From: an uncultured bacterium
GTDB taxonomy: Bacteria; Actinomycetota; Coriobacteriia; Coriobacteriales; Coriobacteriaceae
NCBI GenBank assembly: GCA_905215115.1
Contig: CAJMOP010000092.1
Span: 1 to 7,990, forward strand
DNA length: 7,990 nucleotides
Direction: 5' to 3'
Made by a program: the position numbers and the translations under genes. The notes below the pieces were generated by a model. It did no database searches, had not been told where the DNA came from, and worked only from the letters and a program-made list of their open reading frames with translations. This document shows, piece after piece, positions 1 to 6,437 of this stretch (positions are counted from its first letter, which is position 1; every line of letters begins with the position of its first letter).

Positions 1-169
1 CATCGCTGCGCCTCTCCGTATTGTAGCGGCCGATCCAGGCCCCGAGCTCCTCGATGAAGCGGGCGGGGGCCCAGCCCGACCAGTCCCTGCCGTGCCAGAA
101 CTCCCTCTTGAGCAGGCCGAAGAAGCCCTCCATCGCGGCGTTGTCCGGGCTGCAGCCCTTGGCGGACTG
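1..169 (-). pseudogene. IS3-family transposase (OrfB), remnant, truncated at its N-terminal side
   Basis: Read on the minus strand from about base 169 down to base 1, the frame gives SAKGCSPDNAAMEGFF, then LLKREFWHGRDW, and ends RYNTERRSD at the window edge. This matches the end of the DDE integrase core of IS3-family OrfB proteins. The SxKGCSPDNAxxEGFFxxLKxE block carries the third catalytic acid, the Glu at bases 128-130. Resemblance fails upstream of about base 166, and the frame meets a TAG at 176-178, so the first two catalytic acids and all of OrfA are missing here. The C-terminus runs off the left edge, so its completeness cannot be judged. It cannot encode an active transposase by itself. 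The family call is fairly sure; the IS subgroup (IS150-like or IS2-like) is not. Confidence 0.75.
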
Positions 170-282
170 GATTGGCTACACTGATGTGGACAGTTCCGGG
201 AGGGGCGCAAGAGACGGGAAGGCCGTGTGCGCGTTCCTGCGTGAGGGCCGCGGGGAGGGGCTGCCTGGGTACGGCGCCTGTC
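170..282. other. GC-rich junction DNA with an IS-end-like motif
   Basis: This stretch lies between the broken transposase and the recombinase tail. It contains TGATGTGGACAGTTCC at 182-197, which resembles the terminal repeats of many IS3-family elements (TG start, GTGGACA core). The rest is very GC-rich and shows no protein I recognise in either direction. It may be an IS end or a deletion joint. No matching inverted copy exists inside the window, so the IS-end reading is inference. Confidence 0.3.
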
Positions 283-399
283 AACTCGGTCTACGTCTTT
301 GATGACCGGGTCGTACTCAATATCAACTTCACGGATGATGCCAAAACGGTCACCCGTGAGGAAGTGTTGGGTTCGAGTGCTATGGACAATGTTCCAGCA
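283..399 (+). pseudogene. C-terminal remnant of a large serine recombinase
   Basis: The plus-strand frame beginning at 283 reads NSVYVFDDRVVLNINF, then DDAKTVTREEVLGSSAMDN. The pattern VYVFDDRVVL-x-NF, followed a few residues later by KTVT and a short acidic stretch, is typical of the extreme C-terminus of large serine recombinases carried by integrative elements and phages. Nothing upstream in this frame resembles the catalytic resolvase domain or the zinc-ribbon domain. After about 399 the frame continues without resemblance to a stop at 481-483, inside the antisense of the DUF523 gene. It is a non-functional tail. Another protein with a similar beta-hairpin end cannot be excluded, because only about 40 residues are available. 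Confidence 0.55.
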
Positions 400-841
400 T
401 GCTGGGATCGAATTCGCTTGCCGGGATCACGCGGTAGCCGTGGCGCAGGAGCAGGTCAACGAAGACACCGTTACCCGTTGTGAGCGTGCCGCTGAAGGAT
501 CCGTCGTAGATATGGCCCACGCCGCACGACGGACTGCGATCCTGCAAAATGCACGCAACAATCTCGGACGGGCCGCCCGCCTGCTCGCACATATCGAGCG
601 CACGTTGAGCACCCTGGCGAAACTCGCGATCAACCGACACGCCCTCGCAGGTACGAACCTCTCCGTTCACAATCTCGGACGGCTTGCGCGGTGTAGGCAA
701 GCCACCAAAAACCTCAGGGCATACCAACAGGACCTCGGTCCCCGTACGCTCGCAAGCCTCGACCAGCTCGCGATGGTAGTTGTCGAGCCCGTTATACTTG
801 CAGCTCTCGCCCATCAAACAGGCACTTACCACGATCTTCAT
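380..841 (-). CDS. DUF523 family protein (TudS-like iron-sulphur desulfidase family)
   Basis: 153 residues, about the usual length for a stand-alone DUF523 protein. It shows the family pattern in order: SACLMGESCKYNG (residues 6-18), CPEVFGGLPTPRKP (41-54), FRQGAQ (74-79), DRSPSCG (101-107) and IYDGSFSG (111-118). Cys8, Cys41 and Cys106 sit in the three conserved blocks and are the likely cluster ligands. Characterised members (TudS) use a [4Fe-4S] cluster to remove sulphur from 2-thiouracil; the substrate of this copy is unknown. The start at 841 is chosen because GGGGAG lies 8 bases upstream and homology begins at MKIVVSACL. An in-frame ATG at 904 would read through the terminator hairpin. 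It is downstream of ftsH in the same orientation. Its last codons overlap the recombinase remnant on the other strand, so the tail EHCP and its stop may have been supplied by inserted DNA. Confidence 0.85.
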   Translation of the reverse strand: MKIVVSACLMGESCKYNGLDNYHRELVEACERTGTEVLLVCPEVFGGLPTPRKPSEIVNGEVRTCEGVSVDREFRQGAQRALDMCEQAGGPSEIVACILQDRSPSCGVGHIYDGSFSGTLTTGNGVFVDLLLRHGYRVIPASEFDPSMLEHCP

Positions 842-859
842 ATACAACTCTCCCCACGC

Positions 860-896
860 AAAACGCCCCATTTGAGATGGACACTCAAATGGGGCG
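860..896 (-). terminator. Intrinsic terminator after ftsH
   Basis: A perfect 13-base inverted repeat (CGCCCCATTTGAG at 864-876 and its complement at 884-896) encloses a 7-base loop. On the minus strand the stem is followed by TTTT (863-860) and then GCG. It lies 21 bases beyond the ftsH stop codon and 18 bases before the DUF523 start codon. The long perfect stem is convincing; the U tract is short, so termination may be partial. Confidence 0.75.
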
Positions 897-917
897 ATTG
901 ACACTGTGCAACTAGTA

Positions 918-2825
918 TTACTGCTGCTTTGGCATCAGCGGGTTCTCGCGCGTGAGGAGATTCATAAACTCCTCACCTGTGATCGTCTCCTTCTTGTACA
1001 GATAACGAGCCAGCTCGTGGAGCTTAAACTTGTTCTCCTTGAGAATCTGCAGGGCGCGGTCATGCGCATCCTCGATCAGCTTGGCGACAATCGCGTCCAC
1101 GCGCTCGGCCGTACCGGGGGCGCAGGTGAGAGACGTGTCCTGGTTGAGGTACGCATTCTGAACGGTACCGAGTGCCATCATGCCAAACTCATCGGACATA
1201 CCAAAGCGCGTCACCATGTTACGGGCGAGCTTGGTGGCCTGCTCGATATCGTTGGCTGCGCCGGTCGTCATCTCACCAAAGATGAGCTCCTCGGCTGCAC
1301 GGCCACCGCAATAGACGGCGAGCTTGTCCAGGACCTCCTGGCGTGTGGTCAGGAAGCGCTCATCCTCCTCGACCTGCATGGTGTAGCCCAGAGCACCGCT
1401 CGTGCGCGGTACGATGGTAATCTTCGTGACCGGCGCAGAGCCCTTCTGGCGAGCGGCAACGATGGCATGGCCGATTTCGTGGTAAGAAACGACCTGCTTC
1501 TCGTGATCGGACAGCACCGTGGACTTGCGCTGCTGACCGGCGATGACGACCTCCACCGACTCCTCAAAATCGTCCTGCGTGGCGCGCTTGCGACCCTCGC
1601 GGACGGCACGCAGGGCGCCCTCGTTGATGATATTGGCCAGGTCGGCGCCCGAGGCACCGGGCGTGGCGCGGGCAATCGCGGTCAGGTCGATCGGCGGCTG
1701 AGTCTTCACGCTCTTGGCATGCAGCTCAAGGATGTTCTTACGGCCGGTCAGGTCGGGCAGCTCAACGGGGATGCGGCGGTCAAAACGACCGGGGCGCAAC
1801 AGGGCCGGGTCAAGGCTGTCGGGTCGGTTGGTAGCAGCGAGAACGACAATACCCTTGTGGTTATCGAAGCCGTCCATCTCGGTCAGCAGCTGGTTGAGCG
1901 TCTGCTCGCGCTCGTCGTTGCCACTAAAGCCGCCGCCATCGCGCTTCTTGCCGATGGTATCGATCTCATCGATAAAAACGATGCACGGGGCCTTTTCCTT
2001 GGCCTGCTTAAACAGGTCACGCACCTTAGCAGCGCCGCGACCGACAAACATCTCAACAAACTCCGAGCCCGAAATGCTAAAGAACGGAACACCGGCCTCG
2101 CCGGCCACAGCCTTGGCAAGCAGGGTCTTACCGGTACCCGGAGGGCCGACAAGAAGAGCACCGCGCGGCAGCTTGGCGCCGATCTCCTCGTAGCGCTGCG
2201 GCTTCTCCAGAAAGTCGACGACCTCCTTAAGGGACTCCTTGGCCTCTTCCTGGCCAGCAACGTCCTTAAAGGTCACGCCCACATCCTTGGAAGCGATAAC
2301 GCGAGCACCGGACTTGCCCAGTCCGCCGCCGCCAAAACCACCGCCGCCAAAGTTCATCGACGGACCGTCATCGCCCATGGCCTTCTTCATGCGACGATTG
2401 AGCCACCAACCGATGAGGAAGAAGATAGCCATGGGAAGAATGAGCGTAAGCAGGTAGTAAGTCATCAGACCCGAGTTCTTATCGGGGACAACAGATTCCA
2501 GCGAGGCGCCGGATTCAAGCACGCGATCGGTAAAGCCCGCATCGTTTGGCACACCGGTCGTCTTGTAGGCGATGTTCTCGTCCTCGCCCTTCTTGGTGTA
2601 ATAAATCGTGTAATCGTCCGTATTGTATTCGACCTTGTCGACACTCTTCTTATCGAGCGCTTTGACAAAGGTCGAGTAATCGGTCTTCGTAATCTGCTGC
2701 GTGTGACCGATGTTGGGGAACAGAACGGTCGAGAGCACGAGGTAGACGACGAAGGCGATGAGCACGTAGAGGATCATATTCCGTCTACGTTTGTTGTCAT
2801 CCATCTCCATCTGCTTGAACTCCAT
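918..2825 (-). CDS. ftsH: ATP-dependent zinc metalloprotease FtsH
   Basis: Membrane-anchored AAA+ protease that degrades damaged membrane proteins and some soluble regulators. At 635 residues it is of normal family length. In order: first membrane segment (about 17-36), external domain (37-121), second membrane segment (122-142), a glycine-rich linker (159-170), the AAA domain with Walker A GPPGTGKT (227-234), pore motif FVG (260-262), Walker B FIDEID (284-289) and the arginine-finger region around RPGRFDRR (344-351). The peptidase domain follows, with HEIGH (449-453) as zinc site and Asp526 as probable third ligand. Everything needed for activity is present. The ATG at 2825 has no clear ribosome binding site. 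The ATG at 2810 (residue 6) has GGAG nine bases upstream and may be the real start. It is divergent from the adenosyltransferase-like gene and followed by a terminator. Confidence 0.97.
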   Translation of the reverse strand: MEFKQMEMDDNKRRRNMILYVLIAFVVYLVLSTVLFPNIGHTQQITKTDYSTFVKALDKKSVDKVEYNTDDYTIYYTKKGEDENIAYKTTGVPNDAGFTDRVLESGASLESVVPDKNSGLMTYYLLTLILPMAIFFLIGWWLNRRMKKAMGDDGPSMNFGGGGFGGGGLGKSGARVIASKDVGVTFKDVAGQEEAKESLKEVVDFLEKPQRYEEIGAKLPRGALLVGPPGTGKTLLAKAVAGEAGVPFFSISGSEFVEMFVGRGAAKVRDLFKQAKEKAPCIVFIDEIDTIGKKRDGGGFSGNDEREQTLNQLLTEMDGFDNHKGIVVLAATNRPDSLDPALLRPGRFDRRIPVELPDLTGRKNILELHAKSVKTQPPIDLTAIARATPGASGADLANIINEGALRAVREGRKRATQDDFEESVEVVIAGQQRKSTVLSDHEKQVVSYHEIGHAIVAARQKGSAPVTKITIVPRTSGALGYTMQVEEDERFLTTRQEVLDKLAVYCGGRAAEELIFGEMTTGAANDIEQATKLARNMVTRFGMSDEFGMMALGTVQNAYLNQDTSLTCAPGTAERVDAIVAKLIEDAHDRALQILKENKFKLHELARYLYKKETITGEEFMNLLTRENPLMPKQQ

Positions 2826-2902
2826 CTACTGGGGTTGATAATGCTTTCTAGAATACCCAACCCGAGCGACGATAAACCGACGCCGGGCACGAAAGGACAG
2901 AG
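2826..2902. promoter_or_regulatory. Divergent intergenic region, ftsH / adenosyltransferase-like gene
   Basis: 77 bases separate the two divergent starts, so both promoters should lie here or inside the ftsH 5' end. An AT-richer patch (about 2835-2857, with TTGATA and TATTCT on the minus strand) is the only promoter-like part. No pair of -35 and -10 boxes has good spacing on either strand. For the rightward gene, AAAGGA at 2893-2898 is a good ribosome binding site. Confidence 0.35.
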
Positions 2903-3388
2903 ATGGCATCACTGGAAGTCGGCAAGGTTCAGATCTACACGGGCGACGGCAAGGGCAAGACGACGGCTGCGCTGGGGCTTGCACTGCGCGCCACGGGCTA
3001 TGGACTTAACGTGCTTATGCTGCAGTTTGCCAAGAAGCTGCACTGCGCCGAGCATGATGCGGCGCCCCGTTTAGGTCTGCGCATCGTACAAGCCGACCGC
3101 GACACGCCCGAAGCCTGTGCCGCACAGATCATGGAGCTGGCGCGCGAGCAGATTAGCCAAGTCGACGTTCTGATTCTGGACGAATTTGGCGAGGCCATGC
3201 GCCGTGGATTTGTGACGCGCGTGGATGTCGAAGCGCTGATCGCGACAAAGCCCGCCACCACGGAGCTCGTGCTCACCGGCCGCGGTCTGCTGCCCCTCGC
3301 CGATCTGGCAGACCTGGTCACCGAAATGCGCCCCGTCAAACACTACTTCGACGAAGGCCTCCTAGCCCGCCAAGGCATCGAATACTAG
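2903..3388 (+). CDS. Short corrinoid adenosyltransferase-like ATPase (CobO/BtuR family)
   Basis: 161 residues; CobO/BtuR enzymes transfer the adenosyl group of ATP to the cobalt of a reduced corrinoid and are often 170-200 residues. It shows IYTGDGKGKTTAALGLALRA (11-30), the inverted-order P-loop region typical of the family, then LMLQFAK (38-44), VLILDE (89-94), ELVLTGR (121-127), VTEM (139-142) and the closing GLLARQGIEY (152-161). The region between LQFAK and VLILDE is short and lacks the GEGFTW-like segment of classical CobO, which helps hold the corrinoid. Adenosyltransferase activity is therefore likely by family but not certain. The start is supported by AAAGGA just upstream. It stands alone, with no cobalamin synthesis genes in the window. 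Confidence 0.8.
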   Translation: MASLEVGKVQIYTGDGKGKTTAALGLALRATGYGLNVLMLQFAKKLHCAEHDAAPRLGLRIVQADRDTPEACAAQIMELAREQISQVDVLILDEFGEAMRRGFVTRVDVEALIATKPATTELVLTGRGLLPLADLADLVTEMRPVKHYFDEGLLARQGIEY

Positions 3389-3414
3389 CCATTGCGGACG
3401 TCCCCAATGGCTAG
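3385..3414. terminator. Inverted repeat holding both convergent stop codons
   Basis: CTAGCCATTG (3385-3394) pairs exactly with CAATGGCTAG (3405-3414) across a 10-base loop. The loop contains the palindrome GGACGTCC, so it could fold differently. The TAG of the adenosyltransferase-like gene (3386-3388) is in the left arm and the TAG of the MATE gene (3413-3411) in the right arm. Neither side has a T tract, so it is a possible bidirectional terminator or RNA-end stabiliser rather than a textbook intrinsic terminator. Confidence 0.45.
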
Positions 3415-4760
3415 GCAGTGGCGCGGCCTAGCCAGTTGCCGCTGTGATGATAGACGGTGAACATCGTGGCGGTTATTACCCAGGTTACGGGGTAGACCAG
3501 CAGCAGATGCTCGAGCGAGGGGTCGAGCGGCATAATCGCGAACACCCACGCCACGCGGAGCACGACCGTGCCGAATATCGTCAGCATCATAGGCTGGAAG
3601 CTCACGCCAGCGCCACGGATGGAGCCGGACGCGTTTTCGATAATCGAGAAGATCGCGTAGAACGGCGCGATGAAATGAAGAATCGTCGTGGTGTAGGCCG
3701 AAATTGCGGCATCGTCGATAAACAGACGCGAAAGCGGGCCCGAGAATACCAGCAGCACGGCAGACAGGCCACCGATAAGCACAAACGACAGCACGAGCGA
3801 CGTGTGGTATCCCTTTCGCATGCGTTCGTAATTGCGCGCACCAAAGTTCTGCGCCGAGAACGTGGTGATCGACACGCCGAGTGCCTCGGTCACCATCCAG
3901 ATAATGCCGTCCAGGCGACCGGAAAGACCCCAAGCGGTCGTGACATCGGCTCCAAACGAGTTGACCGACACCTGAATCAAAACGTTGGAGATCGAATACG
4001 CCGCAGACTGAACGCCCAGCGGCAAACCGCACGAAAGCATGCTCTTGCAAATGCCGCGATCGATACCGAGTTTGGATAGCGACAACCGCCACGCCCCCGG
4101 AGCGCGCATCATGCGGATCACAATCATCGTGGCATTGGTGCAGATAGTCAGCGCCACCGCGATGCCGCAGCCCAGCGCTTCCATGTGCAGCACGGCGACA
4201 AAGAGAATGTCGAGTGCAACGTTGACGAAGCAGCCGGAGGCAATAATGACCGCCGGACCGCGCGTGTCGCCCACGGCGCGCAACAACGCCGTCCCCATAT
4301 TGAGCAGCAGCGCCGCAAACATGGCGGCAAAGTAGCAACGGGCATACGCCACACCCTCGGCCAGCAGCTCATGCGGCGTATTCATCAACACAAGCATCGG
4401 CTCGACAAACACCATGCCCAGAATGGAAATGACAATGCCGCCCACCAGCGCGAGCGTCATGGCCGTATGGACCGATAGGCTCAAGCGCTCGTCATCGTGC
4501 TGACCAAAAAACTGGCCGGTAATAACGGCACAGCCAGCACCAACACCGACGCAAAAACCAATGCAGAGCTCCGTAAGCACCATCGTGGCCTGAATGCCAC
4601 CCAGTGCGAGCTTGCCGCCAAACTGACCGACGATATAGGTACCGATAAGCGTGTATGCCTGCTGAAAGAACGAACTAAAGAAGATAGGGACGCACAGCGA
4701 CAGCAGCTGCTGCCAAATAACGCCCTGCGTTACATCGATAGCCGTAGATTTCTTAGCCAC
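3411..4760 (-). CDS. MATE family multidrug/toxin efflux transporter
   Basis: 449 residues, normal for a MATE protein, which exports cationic drugs or metabolites in exchange for Na+ or H+. It is hydrophobic throughout, with segments consistent with twelve helices in two six-helix halves. Family signs are the N-terminal DVTQGVIWQQLLSLCVPIFF, the FQQAYTLIGTYIVGQFGG region, ALLRAVGDTRGP at the end of the first half, and FSAQNFGARNYERMRKGY in the second. The GTG at 4760 is chosen as start: GGGGAGG lies 4 bases upstream and MAKKSTAIDVTQG is a normal MATE beginning. A TTG at 4793 is possible but has no clear binding site. The substrate cannot be read from sequence. It lies 125 bases downstream of the methyltransferase gene and may have its own promoter. 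Confidence 0.9.
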   Translation of the reverse strand: MAKKSTAIDVTQGVIWQQLLSLCVPIFFSSFFQQAYTLIGTYIVGQFGGKLALGGIQATMVLTELCIGFCVGVGAGCAVITGQFFGQHDDERLSLSVHTAMTLALVGGIVISILGMVFVEPMLVLMNTPHELLAEGVAYARCYFAAMFAALLLNMGTALLRAVGDTRGPAVIIASGCFVNVALDILFVAVLHMEALGCGIAVALTICTNATMIVIRMMRAPGAWRLSLSKLGIDRGICKSMLSCGLPLGVQSAAYSISNVLIQVSVNSFGADVTTAWGLSGRLDGIIWMVTEALGVSITTFSAQNFGARNYERMRKGYHTSLVLSFVLIGGLSAVLLVFSGPLSRLFIDDAAISAYTTTILHFIAPFYAIFSIIENASGSIRGAGVSFQPMMLTIFGTVVLRVAWVFAIMPLDPSLEHLLLVYPVTWVITATMFTVYHHSGNWLGRATA

Positions 4761-4885
4761 ACGCCCTCCCCACCAGCGTACGTCAAACAACAAAACGGCA
4801 ATTTAAGACCAAAGCCAATACCAGCTTAGCACCGACCGACGTCGGCCGAAACGCCCCGAACCAGAGCCCGGTGCGAACTATCTGC

Positions 4886-5800
4886 CTAGTGATACAGCCC
4901 CGGCTGGTAGTGGTACTCGTTGCTCACATGCGGGCACAGTTGCCAAAAGGCGACGGCACTCGCAGCGGCAACGTTGAGTGAATCGACCCCGTGCGCCATC
5001 GGAATGCGCACGGCGCGGTCGCAGCCTGCAATGGTCTTGGCGCCCAAGCCAGCACCCTCGGTGCCCATAAAGATTGCCAGGCGGTCAATCTCCTGGAGCG
5101 CGGGATCGTCCAGCGACACCGAATCATCCGTCAACGCCATAGCGGCACACGAAAAGCCGGCATCGTGTAGCGCCGCCAGCCCATCATGCGGCCATACGCG
5201 CGCTTCGCTGCCAATGCGTGTCCAGGGCACCTGGAACACCGTGCCCATGCTCACGCGGGCCGAACGACGATACAGCGGATCACAACACGTAGGACTGACC
5301 AAAATGCCGTCGACGTTGAGCGCGGCCGCCGAGCGGAATATTGCGCCCACATTGGTATGGTCGACAATGCCCTCGAGCACGCACACGCGCACCGGGCGCT
5401 CCCCCGCCGCCTCGACGACGCCGCCCAAGAACTCATCAACCGGAATCTGTCGCGGGCGACGAAATGCCGCGAGCGCACCGCGCGTCACGTTAAAACCCGT
5501 CAGACGCTCCATAAGCTCCATCGAGGCAACGAACACGGGAACCGGACCCGCGCCCTCGCGTACCGCCAGGCGCTCAAACAGCGGCATCATCTGGTCGAGC
5601 CAGCGCTCGCCCAAAAGAAAGCTCACCGGCTCGTATCCGGCGCGAACCGCACGTTCGATGACCTTGGCACTCTCGGCGATAAAAATGCCCTTCTGCGGCT
5701 CCAGCACGCAGCGCAGCTCACGCTCGGTCAGTCGCACGTAGGCATCAAGCCGCTCGTCCTCGAGCGAATCGATTCGCAGCACCTCAACGGCATCAGTCAT
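4886..5800 (-). CDS. TrmH/SpoU-type RNA 2'-O-methyltransferase
   Basis: 304 residues. Family members methylate a ribose 2'-OH in rRNA or tRNA using S-adenosylmethionine. An N-terminal substrate-binding part (about 30-110, including KGIFIAESAKVIERAV) precedes the knotted SPOUT catalytic domain. Motif 1 is NVGAIFRSAAALNVDGILVS (150-169) with Arg156 as likely catalytic residue, motif 2 MGTEGAGL (245-252), and motif 3 IPMAHGVDSLNVAAASAVAF (266-285). The target RNA is unknown. The start is uncertain. The ATG at 5800 suits family alignment but its AAAGG is 15 bases away. An ATG at 5833 overlaps a promoter-like TATAGA. A CTG at 5809 has ideal spacing from GAAAGG. It follows folA on the same strand but is separated from it by a hairpin. 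Confidence 0.9.
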   Translation of the reverse strand: MTDAVEVLRIDSLEDERLDAYVRLTERELRCVLEPQKGIFIAESAKVIERAVRAGYEPVSFLLGERWLDQMMPLFERLAVREGAGPVPVFVASMELMERLTGFNVTRGALAAFRRPRQIPVDEFLGGVVEAAGERPVRVCVLEGIVDHTNVGAIFRSAAALNVDGILVSPTCCDPLYRRSARVSMGTVFQVPWTRIGSEARVWPHDGLAALHDAGFSCAAMALTDDSVSLDDPALQEIDRLAIFMGTEGAGLGAKTIAGCDRAVRIPMAHGVDSLNVAAASAVAFWQLCPHVSNEYHYQPGLYH

Positions 5801-5832
5801 AGCAGCCAGCCCGCACCTTTCTTTACAGCGCA

Positions 5833-5841
5833 TCTATACCA
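5833..5841 (-). promoter_or_regulatory. Candidate extended -10 promoter for the RNA methyltransferase
   Basis: On the minus strand TGGTATAGA (5841-5833) matches the extended -10 form TGnTATAAT in most positions. No good -35 box is visible. If used, transcription would begin near 5826, after the ATG at 5833, which would force use of a later start codon. Confidence 0.3.
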
Positions 5842-5865
5842 AACGAGGCGACGCTAAGCGCCGCC
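5841..5865 (-). terminator. Probable terminator after folA
   Basis: On the minus strand GGCGGCGC (5865-5858), loop TTA, GCGTCGCC (5854-5847) forms an 8-base stem with one G-U pair. TCGTTT follows, a weak U tract. It sits about 45 bases past the folA stop, where the thyA-folA transcript should end. Confidence 0.5.
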
Positions 5866-5909
5866 CCATGCATTCAAACAATCCGATGATACCGTTCACG
5901 CCGGACGAT

Positions 5910-6428
5910 TTACGCCTCAACGCGACGATACGTTACGAACTCATAATCGACACCCTCGTCGCCCTCGCCCGAGGCAATCGTGGCAACACCGCCACGCCGC
6001 GCAATCTCCCACGCGGGATCGGCATCCAGATCGGGAAAATACGTATCCACGTCATGCACGCAATGGTTATGCGTAACCTCGGCCTCCACGCAATACGGCA
6101 AAAACTGTCGATATACCTCGCCGCCGCCAATCACCCACGCAACGGTCTCATCGGCTACCGCGGCGAGCGCTTCGTCGATGCTATGCACCACGTCGACGCC
6201 CTCGGGAGCAAAGTCCTCATCGCGCGTGAGCACGATATTGCGGCGGTTCTTAAGCGGACGCCCGCCGGGAAAACTCAGCAGCGTCTTGCGTCCCATAATG
6301 ACCGGGCAACCTTTGGTGCACGCCACAAAATGGCGCATATCGGAGCGATTGGACACGACCATGTCACCCTCGCACCCAATGCCCCAATCGTCACACACGG
6401 CGACAATAGCGGAAAGCTTGCACGTCAT
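5910..6428 (-). CDS. folA: Dihydrofolate reductase with an unusual active-site loop
   Basis: 172 residues, normal for bacterial DHFR; it reduces dihydrofolate to tetrahydrofolate with NADPH. Visible landmarks are LSAIVAV (5-11), WGIGCEGDM (15-23), the catalytic acid Asp30 in SNRSDMRHF (equivalent to E. coli Asp27), the NADPH-contact region CPVIMGRKT (41-49), Arg62 for the folate carboxylate, VIGGGEVY (99-106) and Thr119 in VTHNH (118-122). Where E. coli has Met-Pro-Trp in the mobile loop, this protein has Met-Val-Val (23-25), so the conserved Trp22 is missing. The start is the ATG at 6428, preceded by AGGTG six bases upstream; a GTG at 6437 directly after the thyA stop is less likely. Only 9 bases separate it from thyA, so the two are co-transcribed and probably translationally coupled. 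Confidence 0.93.
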   Translation of the reverse strand: MTCKLSAIVAVCDDWGIGCEGDMVVSNRSDMRHFVACTKGCPVIMGRKTLLSFPGGRPLKNRRNIVLTRDEDFAPEGVDVVHSIDEALAAVADETVAWVIGGGEVYRQFLPYCVEAEVTHNHCVHDVDTYFPDLDADPAWEIARRGGVATIASGEGDEGVDYEFVTYRRVEA

Positions 6429-6437
6429 GCGCGTCAC

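Noticed and set aside
864..896. HAIR-like heat-shock operator (TTGAG ... CTCAA) near ftsH
   Set aside because: HAIR sites need nine bases between TTGAG and CTCAA; here there are seven, the site is downstream of ftsH, and the longer stem with a T run fits a terminator better.
299..901. A 200-codon plus-strand open frame
   Set aside because: It mirrors the DUF523 gene on the other strand and shows no family resemblance.
906..3074. A 722-codon open frame on the plus strand
   Set aside because: It is antisense to ftsH, has no recognisable domain, and is a by-product of high GC and the regular codon pattern of ftsH.
4835..4844. Palindrome CCGACGTCGG between the methyltransferase and MATE genes
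   Set aside because: Only 10 bases with no extension or partner repeat and no T tract; GC-rich palindromes of this size occur by chance in such DNA.
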